Shown here: positions 5,536-6,729 of the stretch, piece by piece
Numbering within the stretch: the first letter of the stretch is position 1
Layout of the letters: each line of letters starts with the position of its first letter
From: an uncultured Actinomycetes bacterium
Lineage (GTDB): Bacteria; Actinomycetota; Acidimicrobiia; Acidimicrobiales; Acidimicrobilacustridaceae
DNA: 6,729 nucleotides
Direction: 5' to 3'
Assembly: GCA_945957335.1 (NCBI GenBank)
Contig: CAMFLJ010000211.1
Coordinates: forward strand, 1 to 6,729
The notes under the pieces: model-generated
The model's input: the letters and a program-made list of their open reading frames with translations, nothing else
What the model was told of the DNA's origin: nothing
Database searches by the model: none
Made by a program: the position numbers and the translations under genes

Positions 5536-6659
5536 CCACCGAACGCACCCACCTCTCGATCGGGGAGGTGCTCTCGCTGCTGCAGCCCGAGTTCCCCGAC
5601 ATCACCATCTCGAAGATCCGCTTCCTCGAGAGCCAGGGGCTCCTCGACCCGGAGCGCACGCCGTCGGGATACCGCAAGTTCCACGACGACGACATCGAGC
5701 GCCTGCGCTGGATCCTCACCCAGCAGCGTGACCACTTCCTGCCCCTGAAGGTCATCAAGGACCGCCTGGCGTCCGGCGACCTCGGCTCGGGCACCCCCGA
5801 GGGCGTCCTGCCCCTGGCCGCCGAGAGCCCGGCTGCCGCCGAGGGCCAGGCCGTCGCCGCGCCCGGCGCGGTCGCCACCATCGCCGAGCCCCAGGGCGAC
5901 GCGGCCGAGCGGCCGTCGGCGTCTCCGGAGCCGTCCCGGCCGTCCGAGCCCGCAGCCCCCGCCACGTCGAACGGTCGAGGCACCGGCGGAGACCCGTCCG
6001 GCAACGGCGCCACGCCCGAGCCGGCCCCGGCTGCTGACCCCACCGACGAGGCCCCGGCCGACGACGAGCCGTCCACGGTCGCCGCCGCCGGCCACGACCG
6101 CGCCCAGGCGGTCGGCCGCCTGGTCGAGGGCCCCCCGGAGCCCGAGCCCGAGGTCGTCGAGGAGCCGGCGGCCGACGAGGTGCCCACCAAGGGCCGCCGT
6201 CGCCACCCCACCGGCCACCAGCCCGGTGCCCCCACGCCCGAGCCCGGCGACGAGCCCGAGGCCGCCGACCACGGAGGTGTGGTCCTCACCCTCGACGAGC
6301 TCGTCGAGCGCAGCGGCATGAGCGCCCGCGAGATCGGTGAGCTCGAGCGCTTCGGGCTCATCACCGGTGAGACCGACGGCCAGGACACCGTGTACGACGA
6401 GGAGGCGCTCGTCGTCGCCCGCCTCGCCGCCGGCTTCAACCGCTACGGCATCGAGCCCCGCCACCTGCGCATGTACAAGGTCGCCGCCGAGCGCGAGGCC
6501 GGGCTGTTCGAGCAGCTCATCAGCCCCCTGCTGAAGCAGCGACGGGCCTCGGCCCGCCAGCAGGCCGTCGAGATGCTCGAGGACCTCGCCGAGCTGGCCG
6601 ACGACCTGCGTGCGGCCATGGTCCGCAGCGCCCTGCGCGACTACCTCGGCGGGTCCTGA
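5532..6659 (+). CDS. ftsR: MerR-type transcriptional regulator, FtsR/Rv1828 family, with extended linker
   Basis: Residues 8-79 form a MerR-like winged helix-turn-helix: LSIGEVLSLL, then ITISKIRFLESQGLLDPERT, SGYRKF (45-50), and QRDHFLPLKVIKDRL (65-79), very close to Rv1828. Residues 250-375 match that family's C-terminal half, including YGIEPRHLRMYKVAAEREA and a final helical segment ending SALRDYLGGS. Between them, residues about 85-249 are low-complexity Pro, Ala, Glu, Gly and Asp, probably disordered. The total of 375 residues far exceeds the roughly 250 of Rv1828, and the linker explains the difference. The Corynebacterium homologue FtsR activates ftsZ, so a role in division-gene control is inferred by homology. 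The ATG at 5532 overlaps the garA-like stop (ATGA), with GAGGAG just upstream. The GC-rich linker is also where frame errors would be likeliest, but the frame stays open throughout. The gene symbol is used by homology only. Confidence 0.9.
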   Translation: MTTERTHLSIGEVLSLLQPEFPDITISKIRFLESQGLLDPERTPSGYRKFHDDDIERLRWILTQQRDHFLPLKVIKDRLASGDLGSGTPEGVLPLAAESPAAAEGQAVAAPGAVATIAEPQGDAAERPSASPEPSRPSEPAAPATSNGRGTGGDPSGNGATPEPAPAADPTDEAPADDEPSTVAAAGHDRAQAVGRLVEGPPEPEPEVVEEPAADEVPTKGRRRHPTGHQPGAPTPEPGDEPEAADHGGVVLTLDELVERSGMSAREIGELERFGLITGETDGQDTVYDEEALVVARLAAGFNRYGIEPRHLRMYKVAAEREAGLFEQLISPLLKQRRASARQQAVEMLEDLAELADDLRAAMVRSALRDYLGGS

Positions 6660-6679
6660 GCCACCCCCACAGAGGGCCC

Positions 6680-6729
6680 CTGTCTCTTATACACATCTGA
6701 CGCTGCCGACGAAGAGGATAGTGGGGGGG
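6680..6729 (+). other. Illumina Nextera adapter, i5 index and poly-G tail (sequencing artefact)
   Basis: Positions 6680-6698 are the 19-bp Tn5 mosaic end and 6699-6712 read GACGCTGCCGACGA, together the reverse complement of the Nextera read-1 transposase adapter. Positions 6713-6720 read AGAGGATA, the reverse complement of Nextera i5 index 503 (TATCCTCT). The next bases, GTG, begin the P5-side adapter, after which the sequence collapses to G, typical of dark cycles in two-colour chemistry. Genomic sequence ends at 6679. This is not a transposon insertion. Confidence 0.98.

Noticed and set aside
5424..6464. Long open frames on the minus strand opposite the MerR-type regulator gene
   Set aside because: Gly/Ala/Val- or Ser-rich translations without motifs, created by antisense reading of the GC-rich linker; the sense protein matches FtsR/Rv1828.
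6680..6698. The mosaic-end sequence as evidence of a Tn5/IS50 insertion
   Set aside because: It is followed immediately by synthetic read-1 adapter and an i5 index, so it comes from library preparation.
6723..6729. The terminal G-run as a G-quadruplex or homopolymer tract
   Set aside because: It follows the adapter and fits no-signal cycles in two-colour sequencing.

Overview
The window is very GC-rich and almost fully coding, with the strong G/C third-position bias of a high-GC actinobacterium. Three things point to Actinomycetota: a GarA-type FHA protein followed by a MerR-type FtsR/Rv1828-type regulator, promoters with TAGNNT -10 elements close to start codons, and translationally coupled gene pairs. 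A deep lineage such as Acidimicrobiia fits, but this is inference. The final 50 bases are not genomic: they are an Illumina Nextera adapter with its index and a poly-G tail. The window therefore ends at a contig or read end.

Layout: (1) 1-733 (+), an SRAP/YedK-type abasic-site protein cut by the window edge, lacking only its first four codons. (2) 738-789, a 52-bp palindrome between two convergent genes. (3) 812-1216 (-), a HIT-family protein. (4) About 1217-1242, a short divergent promoter region. (5) 1243-1899 (+), a CDP-alcohol phosphatidyltransferase (cardiolipin synthase or PGP synthase). (6) 1900-2064, an intergenic region with a likely promoter and ribosome binding site. (7) 2065-4551 (+), an 828-residue fusion of sugar-phosphate nucleotidyltransferase, left-handed beta-helix and phosphohexomutase-like domain, whose mutase catalytic motifs are degenerate. 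(8) 4552-4651, an intergenic region with a 10-bp inverted repeat and a likely leaderless promoter. (9) 4652-6659 (+), a tight operon of gcvH, garA-like and ftsR-like genes joined by 4-base overlaps. (10) 6680-6729, adapter sequence.

How they may work together: gcvH supplies the lipoylated H protein of glycine cleavage. GarA-like proteins switch 2-oxoglutarate and glutamate metabolism according to their phosphorylation. The FtsR-like regulator belongs to a family linked to cell-division gene control. The phosphatidyltransferase and nucleotidyltransferase genes contribute membrane lipid and probably cell-envelope sugar precursors. From memory, Mycobacterium tuberculosis has pgsA2 (Rv1822) close to gcvH-garA-Rv1828 (Rv1826-1828), so this is a conserved growth and envelope neighbourhood. 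I saw no mobile element, CRISPR array, RNA gene or defence system, and no clearly new system. The items most worth a second look are the mutase pseudo-domain, the palindrome, the repeated leaderless-start motif, and the domain variations in the GarA-like and FtsR-like proteins.
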